Positions 8,803 through 18,819 of a DNA stretch of 64,000 nt are shown one piece after another. The notes beneath the pieces are model-generated. The model ran no database searches. It saw nothing but the letters and a program-made list of their open reading frames with translations, and was not told the origin of the DNA. Every line of letters begins with the position of its first letter. Position 1 is the stretch's first letter. The stretch is from assembly GCA_003210095.1 (NCBI GenBank), contig QCNP01000001.1:852001-916000 (forward strand), in the 5' to 3' direction. The position numbers and the translations under genes were made by a program. Source of the stretch: Pelagibacteraceae bacterium AG-426-E17. Lineage in GTDB: Bacteria > Pseudomonadota > Alphaproteobacteria > Pelagibacterales > Pelagibacteraceae.

Positions 8803-9803
8803 TTAAAAAAGAAGAAAGCGGAAAAATTATACAACCAAAAAAAATGGGATTATTAGTAGAAAATCCTGTTTATAAGCCATTCAGATACCCATGGTGTTAT
8901 GATGCATGGTTAACTCAGCAAAGAATACATTGGTTACCAGAAGAAGTGCCTCTAGGTGATGATGTTAGAGATTGGCAAAAAAATCTGTCAGTGCCAGAAA
9001 AAAATTTAGTTACCCAAATATTTAGGTTTTTCACCCAAGCAGATGTTGAAGTAAACAATTGTTATCTTAGACATTACACAAGTGTTTTTAAACCAACAGA
9101 AGTTTTAATGATGATGACAGCTTTTGCATCTATGGAAACAGTTCATGTTGCAGCGTATTCTCACTTGCTAGATACAATTGGAATGCCAGAGTCTGAGTAT
9201 TCTGCATTCATGAAATATAAAGAAATGAAAGACAAGTATGACTATATGCAAGGTTTCAATGTTAATTCAAAAGAGGATATAGCAAAGACAGTTGCTGTTT
9301 TTAGTGCTTTCACAGAAGGCCTTCAGTTATTTGCGAGTTTTGCAATATTATTAAATTTCCCAAGACACAATAAACTTAAAGGCATGGGTCAGATCGTTAC
9401 TTGGTCTGTGAGAGATGAAACTCTGCATTGTAATTCAATGATAAGAATATTCAAAGAGTTCATTAAAGAAAATCCAGAAATATGGACTCCAAAACTTAAA
9501 AAAGAAATCTACGATGCATGTAGAACAATTGTTGAGCATGAGGATGCATTTATAGATTTAGCTTTTGAGATGGGACCAATGGAAGGTTTAACTGCTCAAG
9601 AAGTTAAAGATTACATAAGATTTATTGGTAACAGAAGATTAGTTCAACTAGGTTTAGAGGCTATCTATGATGTCGAAAAAAATCCATTAACATGGTTAGA
9701 CACTATGTTAAACGCAGTAGAACATATGAACTTCTTTGAAGGTAGGGCTACAGAGTATTCAAAAGCATCTACACAAGGAAGCTGGGTAGACGCTTTTAGC
9801 TGA
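8793..9803 (+). CDS. nrdB: Ribonucleoside-diphosphate reductase, beta subunit (class I)
   Basis: METVHVAAYSHLL (metal ligands and Tyr), RDETLHC, FTEGLQLFASF; ATG at 8793. Confidence 0.95.
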   Translation: MSVIKKEESGKIIQPKKMGLLVENPVYKPFRYPWCYDAWLTQQRIHWLPEEVPLGDDVRDWQKNLSVPEKNLVTQIFRFFTQADVEVNNCYLRHYTSVFKPTEVLMMMTAFASMETVHVAAYSHLLDTIGMPESEYSAFMKYKEMKDKYDYMQGFNVNSKEDIAKTVAVFSAFTEGLQLFASFAILLNFPRHNKLKGMGQIVTWSVRDETLHCNSMIRIFKEFIKENPEIWTPKLKKEIYDACRTIVEHEDAFIDLAFEMGPMEGLTAQEVKDYIRFIGNRRLVQLGLEAIYDVEKNPLTWLDTMLNAVEHMNFFEGRATEYSKASTQGSWVDAFS

Positions 9804-9809
9804 TATTAG

Positions 9810-10514
9810 TTGGTGGAATACTTTAAATTACCTAAAAACACCGCAAGATTAATTGTTTTACAAAGAATAGAGCTTACAAGTCCTTTTCTTAGAAAATTAA
9901 GAAAGTTATTTGGTAGATATGTCTTTTCTAGTTTTATAACTAAATATTTCTTAAATCCTCGTAACATTGGAAAAGAATACTATCGAGTAATGTTAAAAGA
10001 ATTTTTATCAATTGAACAATTTATCAATCAAAATGACAAATCCTTTCTAAGTATTGGTGCTGGTGTAGGAGGGTTAGAAATAATAATAAACAATAATTTT
10101 AAAAATAATAATTATTATTTTATAGAAAGAAATTTTATATCGAAAAAAGTGAGATATGGTTGGGGTGGAATGATTAATAGTGAAGGTTATAATAATTTAG
10201 AATTACAAAAAGATTTTTTAATAACTAACGAAATGAGCGAAAGTCAAATAAATATCTTTGATTATGATAAAGATACTTTGCCTGAAAAAAAATTTGATGT
10301 AATCATTTCTCTATTATCCTTAGATTACCATTACGATTTTAATCTTTACTCAGAGTATTTAAAAAAGATATCAAAAGATGATACAAAGATAATTTTTGAT
10401 ACTATAAGAGCTGATTATTTTAAAAAGATATTTAAAAATGTTAATATAATCCGTTCTGACGCAAATGTTGTTCATAAATCTAAAAGGATTTTATGCAGTC
10501 ATTTTTTAAACTAA
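9810..10514 (+). CDS. Putative SAM-dependent methyltransferase-like protein, function unknown
   Basis: FLSIGAGVGGLEIII resembles Rossmann motif I and KFDVIISLLSLDY a post-I/IV segment; TTG or GTG start. Confidence 0.55.
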   Translation: MVEYFKLPKNTARLIVLQRIELTSPFLRKLRKLFGRYVFSSFITKYFLNPRNIGKEYYRVMLKEFLSIEQFINQNDKSFLSIGAGVGGLEIIINNNFKNNNYYFIERNFISKKVRYGWGGMINSEGYNNLELQKDFLITNEMSESQINIFDYDKDTLPEKKFDVIISLLSLDYHYDFNLYSEYLKKISKDDTKIIFDTIRADYFKKIFKNVNIIRSDANVVHKSKRILCSHFLN

Positions 10515-10590
10515 AAATTTATTTAAGAATAAAAAATTCAATAGTTTTCTAAAAATAAAGAACTTTAAGGTTTTATATAGTACGCTCAAC

Positions 10591-11715
10591 TTATCTTTGA
10601 TTAATTGGTACAACTTTACGATAACTATTTCCTTTGTAGCTAGCGAGTGGTCTAATAAGTTTGTTGGCTGCATGTTGTTCAAGAATATGAGCTGACCATC
10701 CAGTAATTCTAGATATTACAAATATTGGTGTGAAAAAATCTGTATCAAATCCCATCAAATGATAAGTTGGACCTGTGGGATAATCTACGTTTGGATAAAT
10801 ATTTTTTCTATCAATCATTACCTTTTCTACTATGTCATAAATTTTTTCAAACTTTTTGTCTTTTTTTACTTTAGCAACTTTAGCAAAATACTCTCTCATT
10901 GTAGGTACCCTTGAGTCTCCACTTTTATAAACTCTATGTCCAAACCCCATTACAACAGACTTTTTGTCTAAAGCAGTATTTATCCATTTAAGTGCGTTTT
11001 CTGGTTTTTTGATTTTATTCATCATATGCATTACTTCTTCATTGGCACCACCATGCAAAGGACCTTTTAAACTAGCTATAGCACCCGTAATTGCCCCATG
11101 TATATCAGATAAACTACTTGTAATGGTTCTTGCAGTAAAAGTTGAAACGTTAAAGCTATGCTCTGCATATAAAATTAATGACACATCAAAGGCTTTAACA
11201 ATTTCTTTGTTAGGTACTTTACCAAAACACATATAAAAGAAATTTTCTGAAAATGAGAGATTATTTTTAGGGTTTATTATTTTTTTCCCTTTCCTTAATC
11301 TGTAAAAAGCTGCTAAAGCCGTTGGTGTTTTCGCAAATATTCTCATAACTTTTCTCATATTAGCTTTAGGAGAGTTATCTTTTGTCTCTTTATCTTCAAG
11401 ACCCATAATACTTACTGCTGTTCTCGCTACATCCATAGGATGAGATTTTTTTGGAAAATTCTGAATACTATCTAGTAAGGATTTAGATAATCTTCGCTCT
11501 TTTTTTTCATTTTTTTCGAAATTTTTTAATTGTTTTTTGTTAGGTAGTTCTCCATTTAAAATTAGATAAGCAACTTCTTCAAACTTACATTTGGCACATA
11601 AATCTTGTGCAGCATAACCCCGGTAGGTAAGTGAATTAATTTCTGGCATTACTTTAGAAACCTCTGTTTCATCAACAACAATTCCTAATAAGCCTTTTTT
11701 AATATCTTCAGTCAT
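10591..11715 (-). CDS. prpC: 2-methylcitrate synthase / citrate synthase family
   Basis: GFGHRVYKSGDSRVPTMREYF, LKGPLHGGANEEVMHM, GWSAHILEQ; operonic with prpB and prpD. Confidence 0.87.
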   Translation of the reverse strand: MTEDIKKGLLGIVVDETEVSKVMPEINSLTYRGYAAQDLCAKCKFEEVAYLILNGELPNKKQLKNFEKNEKKERRLSKSLLDSIQNFPKKSHPMDVARTAVSIMGLEDKETKDNSPKANMRKVMRIFAKTPTALAAFYRLRKGKKIINPKNNLSFSENFFYMCFGKVPNKEIVKAFDVSLILYAEHSFNVSTFTARTITSSLSDIHGAITGAIASLKGPLHGGANEEVMHMMNKIKKPENALKWINTALDKKSVVMGFGHRVYKSGDSRVPTMREYFAKVAKVKKDKKFEKIYDIVEKVMIDRKNIYPNVDYPTGPTYHLMGFDTDFFTPIFVISRITGWSAHILEQHAANKLIRPLASYKGNSYRKVVPINQR

Positions 11716-12611
11716 TATTTGTGGCCATCTGTATTAAAATTATAAATTTTTTTATCTAGTGAATTATATTTTTTATAATCAACTAGATCGTACAATCTAC
11801 TTCTAGTTTGCATTTTATCAATAACGTTTTTTTGATGTCCATCCTTAAAAATGACCCTTAGACCTTCCTCGACACTTTTCATGGCTAGTCTTTGTGTAGT
11901 AACTGGGTAAATCACGATATTATAACCTAAATTTTCTAATTCTTTATAGTTTATAAGGTCTGATTTTCCAAACTCAGTCATATTGGCAAGTAAATATGAA
12001 TTGAGACTTTTTCTAACTTTTTCAAATTCTTTTTTATCTTTTAATGCCTCAGGAAATATTATTTCTGCTCCAGCATCAATATAGGCTTTACATCTTTCAA
12101 TCATTTTATCTATACCTTCAACACCTTTTGCATCTGATCTTGCGATAATTTTAAAATTCTTATCTTTTTTTGCCTTAACGCATTCTTTAATTTTATTTAC
12201 CATTTTTTTTGTAGAAATAAGTTCTTTATTATCAAGATGACCACATCTTTTTCTCTCCACCTGATCTTCAATATGTACAGCAGTCACCCCAAATTTTTCA
12301 AAAGTTTGTATAGTTTTTTTACACGATTTAAAACCTGTATCAATATCAACAATTGTAGGTAAGTTTGTAACTCTTGCTATTTGTTTTGATCTATTACTAA
12401 CATCCTCTAATGTAGTAAGTCCAATATCTGGATATCCGAGGTCGTTAGACATCACTCCACCAGATACATAAACAGCATCATAACCTATTTCCTCAATTAC
12501 TTTAGCGGTTAAAGGATTATACGCCCCTGGAACTCTTAATATTTTTCCACTTTTCAATTTTTTAACAAAATCTTTTCTTTTTTGCTTAATTTTTTTTTTT
12601 ACAAAGTGCAT
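11715..12611 (-). CDS. prpB: Methylisocitrate lyase / isocitrate lyase-PEP mutase family
   Basis: VPGAYNPLTAKVIEEIGYDAVYVSGG, VHIEDQVERKRCGHLDNK, IARSDAKGVEG. Confidence 0.88.
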   Translation of the reverse strand: MHFVKKKIKQKRKDFVKKLKSGKILRVPGAYNPLTAKVIEEIGYDAVYVSGGVMSNDLGYPDIGLTTLEDVSNRSKQIARVTNLPTIVDIDTGFKSCKKTIQTFEKFGVTAVHIEDQVERKRCGHLDNKELISTKKMVNKIKECVKAKKDKNFKIIARSDAKGVEGIDKMIERCKAYIDAGAEIIFPEALKDKKEFEKVRKSLNSYLLANMTEFGKSDLINYKELENLGYNIVIYPVTTQRLAMKSVEEGLRVIFKDGHQKNVIDKMQTRSRLYDLVDYKKYNSLDKKIYNFNTDGHK

Positions 12612-14113
12612 TAAAAAATTCCAATTTTATTATTTTTTTTAATATTTTTTTTATTAATTACAATATTTAATTTATTTAATTGATTAGATTTTAATTTTTT
12701 TAAATTTTGAACATCTTTTAAAAATCTATCAGATTCTTTTTTAGCGATTACTCCTTTAGTTAAAGTTAAGAATTTTTTAATATAATTTGGTCTTTTAAAC
12801 GGCCTTGATCCATAAGGGTGAGCATCAGCCACACCTTGTTCTTCTGTTATTTTTTTATTATTTTTCAACGTAACAATTACTTTCGCACCAAAGGCCTTAT
12901 TTTTTGGGTTAGGATCATGGTATCGTTTAGTCCATTTCTTATCTTCATGAGTTTTTATAGATCTCCATATTTTTAAAGTACTTTTTCTTTTAGCTCTTGC
13001 TTTGCTGTAAGATTTTACATGATGCCAATTGGCATCCTCTAAAGCAACTGCGAAAATATACATTATAGAATGATCTAAAGTTTCTCTACTTGCATTTGGA
13101 TCCATCTTTTGAGGATCATTAGCCCCAGTTCCTATAACATTATGAGTATGATGACTTGTGTGTATGTCTATTTTTTTAATATCTTTAAGATTTTTAATTC
13201 TTCGGTTTAATTTTTTTGCAAGATCTATCAATGCTTGGGCTTGGTATTCTGCAGAATATTCTTTAGTGTAAGTTTCTAAAATTGCTTTCTTTTCTTCATT
13301 CTTTTTTGGTAAAGGAACTTTATACAAAGCTTTTTTTCCATCTAAAATTCTAGCAACAACACTATCTTCACCTTCATATATTGGACTTGGGGCTCCTTCT
13401 CCTCTCATGGCTCTATCCACTGCCTCTATACCAAGTTTACCTGCATGTGCAGGTGCGAAAGCTTTCCAACTTGATATTTCACCTTTTCTAGATTGTCTAG
13501 TTGATATAGTTGTATGCAATGCCTGTTGTATTGCCTGGTAAATAGTTTCTGTTTTTAAACCAAGCATAGTACCTAAGCCAGCTGCAACACTTGGACCTAA
13601 ATGAGCAATATGATCTACTTTATGCTTATGTAAACATATGCCTTTAACAAGATTAACTTGTACCTCATAAGCTGTAATAATACCTTTTATTAAATTTAAA
13701 CCAGAGATTTTCTTTTGTTGTGCAACTGCGATTAGAGCCGGTATATTATCACCTGGGTGACTATAATCTGCAGCTAGAAAAGTATCATGAAAATCTAATT
13801 CTCTTACAGCAGTTCCATTTGACCATGCTGCCCATTCACAATCAAATTTTTGATTGGAATTTATTCCAAATATAGTAGCACCATTTTTTCTTGGATGTTT
13901 CATAGCCATTTCCCTTGATGAAATTACTGCCTTTCTATTCAAAGAGGCAATAGCTACTGATGCATTATCGATAATTCTATTAATTACCATTTCAACAGAA
14001 TCTTTATTAAGTTTTGCATTATCGCTAGCTAACTCTGCTAATTTCCATGCTAATTGTTTTTTTTTAGAGAGTTTAACTTTAGATGGATAAACTTTTAACT
14101 TATGTATTATCAT
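12611..14113 (-). CDS. prpD: 2-methylcitrate dehydratase (MmgE/PrpD family)
   Basis: [55 protein letters not shown]-type motif. Confidence 0.88.
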   Translation of the reverse strand: MIIHKLKVYPSKVKLSKKKQLAWKLAELASDNAKLNKDSVEMVINRIIDNASVAIASLNRKAVISSREMAMKHPRKNGATIFGINSNQKFDCEWAAWSNGTAVRELDFHDTFLAADYSHPGDNIPALIAVAQQKKISGLNLIKGIITAYEVQVNLVKGICLHKHKVDHIAHLGPSVAAGLGTMLGLKTETIYQAIQQALHTTISTRQSRKGEISSWKAFAPAHAGKLGIEAVDRAMRGEGAPSPIYEGEDSVVARILDGKKALYKVPLPKKNEEKKAILETYTKEYSAEYQAQALIDLAKKLNRRIKNLKDIKKIDIHTSHHTHNVIGTGANDPQKMDPNASRETLDHSIMYIFAVALEDANWHHVKSYSKARAKRKSTLKIWRSIKTHEDKKWTKRYHDPNPKNKAFGAKVIVTLKNNKKITEEQGVADAHPYGSRPFKRPNYIKKFLTLTKGVIAKKESDRFLKDVQNLKKLKSNQLNKLNIVINKKNIKKNNKIGIF

Positions 14114-14795
14114 TTAAATAATTCGAAACAATTTTTTCAATACCAACAAAATCTTTAATTAAGTGGTTATGAGGTATTTGGTTTATATTTTTATCAGTGT
14201 AACCATCTTCAACCAAAATAAAAGGAATATCAGCAGAGCTTGCTGCCATACTATCAACTTCACTATCTCCTATCATTAATGATTTTTTAATATTTCCTTG
14301 CAATATGTCGATTATATTTGTTATGTGCCTCGGATCTGGCTTACAATAATCAAAAGTATTACTTCCTGCTACATAGTCAAAATAATTGTAAACATTAATT
14401 TTTTTTAAAAGATCTATAGCCAGATGTTCTTGTTTATTTGTACAAACAGCCAATGAAATATTATTTTTTTTACTCCATTTTAAAAAATTCAAAACACCAT
14501 TTAACAGTTTGCTTTCAACCACTATATTTTTTCCATAATAATCTATAAACTCTTTAACCATCTCATCCTTAATTTTTTGATCAGTTATTTTGCTAAATTC
14601 TTTTTTAGCACTTCCCCAAATAGATCTTCCAATAAGCACACCAGCACCTTTGCCGACTAAATTTCTAATCTCTTCAGTAGTCTTAGATTCATATCCAAAC
14701 TTTTTCATTACATGGTTATGTGCCATCATTAGGTCTGGAGCTGTATCAACTAAAGTGCCATCTAAATCTAACAAAACTGTATAATTTTGACTCAT
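14100..14795 (-). CDS. gph: Phosphoglycolate phosphatase-like HAD hydrolase
   Basis: [47 protein letters not shown]. Confidence 0.82.
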   Translation of the reverse strand: MSQNYTVLLDLDGTLVDTAPDLMMAHNHVMKKFGYESKTTEEIRNLVGKGAGVLIGRSIWGSAKKEFSKITDQKIKDEMVKEFIDYYGKNIVVESKLLNGVLNFLKWSKKNNISLAVCTNKQEHLAIDLLKKINVYNYFDYVAGSNTFDYCKPDPRHITNIIDILQGNIKKSLMIGDSEVDSMAASSADIPFILVEDGYTDKNINQIPHNHLIKDFVGIEKIVSNYLNDNT

Positions 14796-14864
14796 TCTAA
14801 AAGTATTATTAAGAAATAATTTGTGAATTAATTAAGATAGATACTCAACTATAAGAAAAAATCA

Positions 14865-15473
14865 ATGAAACAAATAAATTTACAAAAAAAAATTAGAAAT
14901 AAATTTATAAAACAGGGTGTTAAAATGATAGACCCAAATACAGTTTATTTTTCTAAAGACACTAAAATTGGAAAAAATGTAACTATTGAGCCTTTCGTTG
15001 TAATTGGATCAAAAGTAAAAATCAAAGATAACGCAAAAATATTATCTTTTTCTCATATTGAAGGCGTTATAATTAATGAAAATGTATCTGTTGGTCCATT
15101 TTGCAGGTTGAGACCAGGAACCATTTTAGAAAAGAATTCAAAAATAGGAAATTTTGTAGAAATTAAAAAAAGTAAAGTTAAGAAAAATTCAAAAGTTAGT
15201 CATTTAAGTTACATTGGAGATACAACCATTGGCATATCTGCAAATATTGGAGCTGGAACAATTACGTGTAATTACGATGGAGTTAAAAAAAGCAAAACTG
15301 TAATTGGTGATAATTCTTTTGTTGGTTCAAATTCATCTCTAGTTGCACCAGTTAAAATAGGACGAAATTCTACAATTGGAGCTGGATCTGTAATTACTCA
15401 AAATGTTAAAGATGGAAATTTGTCTTTAACTAGATCAGCTCAATTACAATCTAAGTATAAAAGAAAGAAATAA
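14865..15473 (+). CDS. GlmU C-terminal-like glucosamine-1-phosphate N-acetyltransferase (left-handed beta-helix only; no uridyltransferase domain)
   Basis: [12 protein letters not shown]...IGPF-type hexapeptide repeats, [52 protein letters not shown]; only 202 aa. Confidence 0.85.
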   Translation: MKQINLQKKIRNKFIKQGVKMIDPNTVYFSKDTKIGKNVTIEPFVVIGSKVKIKDNAKILSFSHIEGVIINENVSVGPFCRLRPGTILEKNSKIGNFVEIKKSKVKKNSKVSHLSYIGDTTIGISANIGAGTITCNYDGVKKSKTVIGDNSFVGSNSSLVAPVKIGRNSTIGAGSVITQNVKDGNLSLTRSAQLQSKYKRKK

Positions 15474-15476
15474 ATC

Positions 15477-17297
15477 ATGTGCGGAATTATAGGAATTAAT
15501 AGCAATAAAGAAGTCACATCAACAATTTTAAACTCACTTAGAAAATTAGAGTATAGAGGTTATGATTCAGCTGGTATTGCAACATTAAATAGCGGATATA
15601 TTCAAGAAGTTAAGTGTGAGGGAAGAGTAGACAATCTCGAAAAAAATATTATTAAAAATAAATTACTTGGTAATGTAGGCATTGGTCATGTTAGATGGGC
15701 TACTCATGGTATTCCTAGCACTTTAAATGCTCACCCTCACTCATCTGACAATGTTTCAGTGGTTCATAACGGCATTATAGAAAACTCAACTTTATTAAAA
15801 AAATTTTTAGTTAAAAAGGGACATAGATTTAAATCTCAAACAGATACAGAGGTGATTGTGCATTTAATTACAGAATATTTAAAAAAAAATAATTTAATAG
15901 ACACATTAACAAAAGTTTTAAAAAAACTTCATGGTAGTTTTGCATTAGGAATAATTTTTAAAGATGAACCAGACTTAATTGTTGGTGCAAGAAGAGGCTC
16001 ACCCTTAGCGGTTGGTTATGGTCCAGGTGAAAATTACCTAGGCTCAGATTCTTATGCATTAAAATCTATGACTAATAAAATAACTTATTTAGATGATGGT
16101 GAATTTTGTATTATCAAAAAAACAGAAGTAAGCTTCTTTAGTGAACAAGGAAAAAAAATAAATAAAAAAATACTTTCATTAACAACTGATGAACAAAATT
16201 ACGATAAAGGTGATTACAAACACTTTATGGCTAAAGAGATTGACGAACAGCCACTAACAGTAAAAAATTGCATAAATGAATATATTGATAAAAAAAATAA
16301 TGAAATAAGTATTTTTAATTTTCCGTGGAAAATAAAAGATATATCATCAATTACATTAGTAGGTTGTGGGACTGCTTACCATTCTTGTTTAATTGCAAAA
16401 TATTGGTTTGAACAACTTACTTCTTTTGATGTTCATATAGATATTGCATCAGAATTTCGTTACAGAAAAAATAGATTTAAAAAAGAGACTTTGTACGTTT
16501 TTGTTTCACAATCTGGAGAAACAGCTGATACTTATGCGGCTTTAGATTTATGCAATAAAAACAATATGAAAACATGTTCTGTTGTAAATGTAGTAGAAAG
16601 TTCAATTGCAAGAGACTCAAAATTTGTTTTACCGATACATTGTGGTCCAGAAATTGGTGTTGCCTCAACGAAAGCTTTTTTAGGACAAATGTTAGTGCTT
16701 TATTTATTATGTCTTAAAATGGGTAAACTTAATGATGATATTAAGAAAAAAGATTATATTTCCAAAATCAAAAGCTTATTAAATTTATCTAAAAATATAG
16801 AACTTTCTCTAAAATCTGAAAATAATATTCAAACCATATCAAATAGTTTTACAAACATAAAAGGTTCTATGTTTTTAGGCAGAGGCTACTCATATCCAAT
16901 TGCACTTGAAGGCGCACTTAAATTGAAAGAATTATCTTATATTCATGCAGAAGGTTATCCAGCTGGTGAAATGAAACATGGTCCTTTAGCATTAATTGAA
17001 GATGGTATGCCAGTTGTAGTAATTGCCCCAAGAGATGAATACTACAAAAAAACAATGTCCAATATGCAAGAGGTTATAGCAAGAGGTGCTAAAGTTTTAC
17101 TAATAACAAACAAAAGCACTGACGAGATATTCTCAGAAAATATTTGGCAAAAAATTGAGGTTGAGAATACAGATGATGAACTGTTGCCTTTTTTAATAAC
17201 AATTCCACTTCAAAAATTGGCTTATTATACTGCTTTAAAAAAAGGTTATGATATTGATAAACCTAGAAACCTAGCAAAATCAGTAACCGTAGAGTAA
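15477..17297 (+). CDS. glmS: Glutamine-fructose-6-phosphate aminotransferase
   Basis: MCGIIGI N-terminal Cys, LRKLEYRGYDSAGIA, VSQSGETADT, KPRNLAKSVTVE C-terminus. Confidence 0.97.
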   Translation: MCGIIGINSNKEVTSTILNSLRKLEYRGYDSAGIATLNSGYIQEVKCEGRVDNLEKNIIKNKLLGNVGIGHVRWATHGIPSTLNAHPHSSDNVSVVHNGIIENSTLLKKFLVKKGHRFKSQTDTEVIVHLITEYLKKNNLIDTLTKVLKKLHGSFALGIIFKDEPDLIVGARRGSPLAVGYGPGENYLGSDSYALKSMTNKITYLDDGEFCIIKKTEVSFFSEQGKKINKKILSLTTDEQNYDKGDYKHFMAKEIDEQPLTVKNCINEYIDKKNNEISIFNFPWKIKDISSITLVGCGTAYHSCLIAKYWFEQLTSFDVHIDIASEFRYRKNRFKKETLYVFVSQSGETADTYAALDLCNKNNMKTCSVVNVVESSIARDSKFVLPIHCGPEIGVASTKAFLGQMLVLYLLCLKMGKLNDDIKKKDYISKIKSLLNLSKNIELSLKSENNIQTISNSFTNIKGSMFLGRGYSYPIALEGALKLKELSYIHAEGYPAGEMKHGPLALIEDGMPVVVIAPRDEYYKKTMSNMQEVIARGAKVLLITNKSTDEIFSENIWQKIEVENTDDELLPFLITIPLQKLAYYTALKKGYDIDKPRNLAKSVTVE

Positions 17298-17362
17298 TTT
17301 TTTTTATATTTACTATTCTAATTTGACATAATTTGGATATATATTCGTCTTAAGGTTGAAAT

Positions 17363-18742
17363 ATGAAAAATTGGAAAGTTAATTCTTGGAGAAAATACCC
17401 CGTTAAGCACATACCTTCGTATGATGATGAGAAGGAGTTAAATAATGTTTTAGGAAAAATAAAAACTTTTCCACCGTTAGTATTTGCAGGTGAGACCAGA
17501 CATCTAAAGGACCAATTAGCAAAAGTTGTAGATGGCAAAGCTTTTTTACTACAAGGAGGTGATTGTGCTGAAAGTTTTACAGAATTTCATCCTGATAATA
17601 TAAGGGATACATTTAAATTAATTTTACAGATGTCGCTTGTTTTAACTTTTTCAGCGTCTCTACCAGTGGTAAAACTTGGAAGAATAGCTGGTCAATTTTC
17701 TAAACCGAGAAGTGCTCCAACTGAAAAACAGGGTGATAAAGAATTACCGAGTTACCTTGGAGATAATATAAATGGAATTGATTTTACAGAAAAAGCTAGA
17801 AGACCTGATCCTAAGAGATTGTTTAGAGCATATTCTCAATCAGCTTCAACATTAAATCTTCTGAGGGCGTTTTCTAAGGGAGGATTTGCTGATTTAAACA
17901 AAGTCCATCTATGGAATTTAGATTATATTAAAAAAAGCCCTCAAGCTAAAAGATTTAAAGAGCTTGAGGATAAAATTGCAGATGCATTAGCATTTATGGA
18001 AGCTTGTGGAATTACATCTGATTTTAACAATAGATTATACACAGTAAATTTTTGGACATCCCATGAAGCACTTCATTTACCGTTTGAAGAAAGCATGACA
18101 AGAACAGACTCAACAACTGGAGAGTATCACGATACCTCGGCTCATTTTGTTTGGATTGGAGATAGAACTAGACAATTAGACGGTGGCCACGTAGAATTTT
18201 GTAGAGGAATAGAAAACCCTGTAGGAATAAAATGTGGTCCAACTTCAAAAGCAGATGAAATTGCAAAAATTTGTGAAGTAATCAACCCAAAGAATGAGAA
18301 GGGAAAAATTACTTTAATTTCTAGATATGGACATGACAAAGTCGAAAAGTTTTTACCAAAACTTATTAGAGGAATTAAAAAGGAAGGGCTTAATGTTGTA
18401 TGGTCATGTGATCCAATGCATGGCAACACTCTAGTCTCTACGACTGGATTTAAGACAAGACCATTTAATAATATAGTTAAAGAGGTAAAAAATGTTTTTG
18501 AGGTTCACCAAAGTGAAGGCTCTTATGCAGGTGGGCTTCATATAGAAATGACTGGACAAAACGTAACAGAATGTACTGGTGGTGCTAAAAATATATCCGA
18601 TCAAGATTTGTCAAGCAGATACCATACACATTGTGATCCAAGACTAAATGCAGATCAGGCTCTAGAATTGGCGTTCTTAATATCTGATGAAATTAAGAAA
18701 AATTCAAATTACGCAAAAAATATTATCAGAGCGGCTTCTTAA
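17363..18742 (+). CDS. 3-deoxy-7-phosphoheptulonate synthase, class II
   Basis: LQGGDCAESFTEF, GRIAGQFSKPRSAPTE, WSCDPMHGNT, GGLHIEMTGQNVTEC. Confidence 0.94.
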   Translation: MKNWKVNSWRKYPVKHIPSYDDEKELNNVLGKIKTFPPLVFAGETRHLKDQLAKVVDGKAFLLQGGDCAESFTEFHPDNIRDTFKLILQMSLVLTFSASLPVVKLGRIAGQFSKPRSAPTEKQGDKELPSYLGDNINGIDFTEKARRPDPKRLFRAYSQSASTLNLLRAFSKGGFADLNKVHLWNLDYIKKSPQAKRFKELEDKIADALAFMEACGITSDFNNRLYTVNFWTSHEALHLPFEESMTRTDSTTGEYHDTSAHFVWIGDRTRQLDGGHVEFCRGIENPVGIKCGPTSKADEIAKICEVINPKNEKGKITLISRYGHDKVEKFLPKLIRGIKKEGLNVVWSCDPMHGNTLVSTTGFKTRPFNNIVKEVKNVFEVHQSEGSYAGGLHIEMTGQNVTECTGGAKNISDQDLSSRYHTHCDPRLNADQALELAFLISDEIKKNSNYAKNIIRAAS

Positions 18743-18744
18743 GA

Positions 18745-18769
18745 GCCTAATTTCTTAGATTGATTAGGT
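18745..18769. repeat. Inverted repeat downstream of the DAHP synthase gene
   Basis: CCTAAT (18746-18751) / ATTAGG (18763-18768), 6-bp stem with 11-nt loop; no T-tract. Confidence 0.35.
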
Positions 18770-18819
18770 ATGACTATTAATTCTATACAATAACTATGAA
18801 AAAAGAATATACGTAGATT

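Noticed and set aside
17323-17362. TTGACA upstream of the DAHP synthase gene as a promoter
   Set aside because: No -10 hexamer at 16-18 nt spacing (nearest TATATT gives about 11 nt); not strong enough to call.
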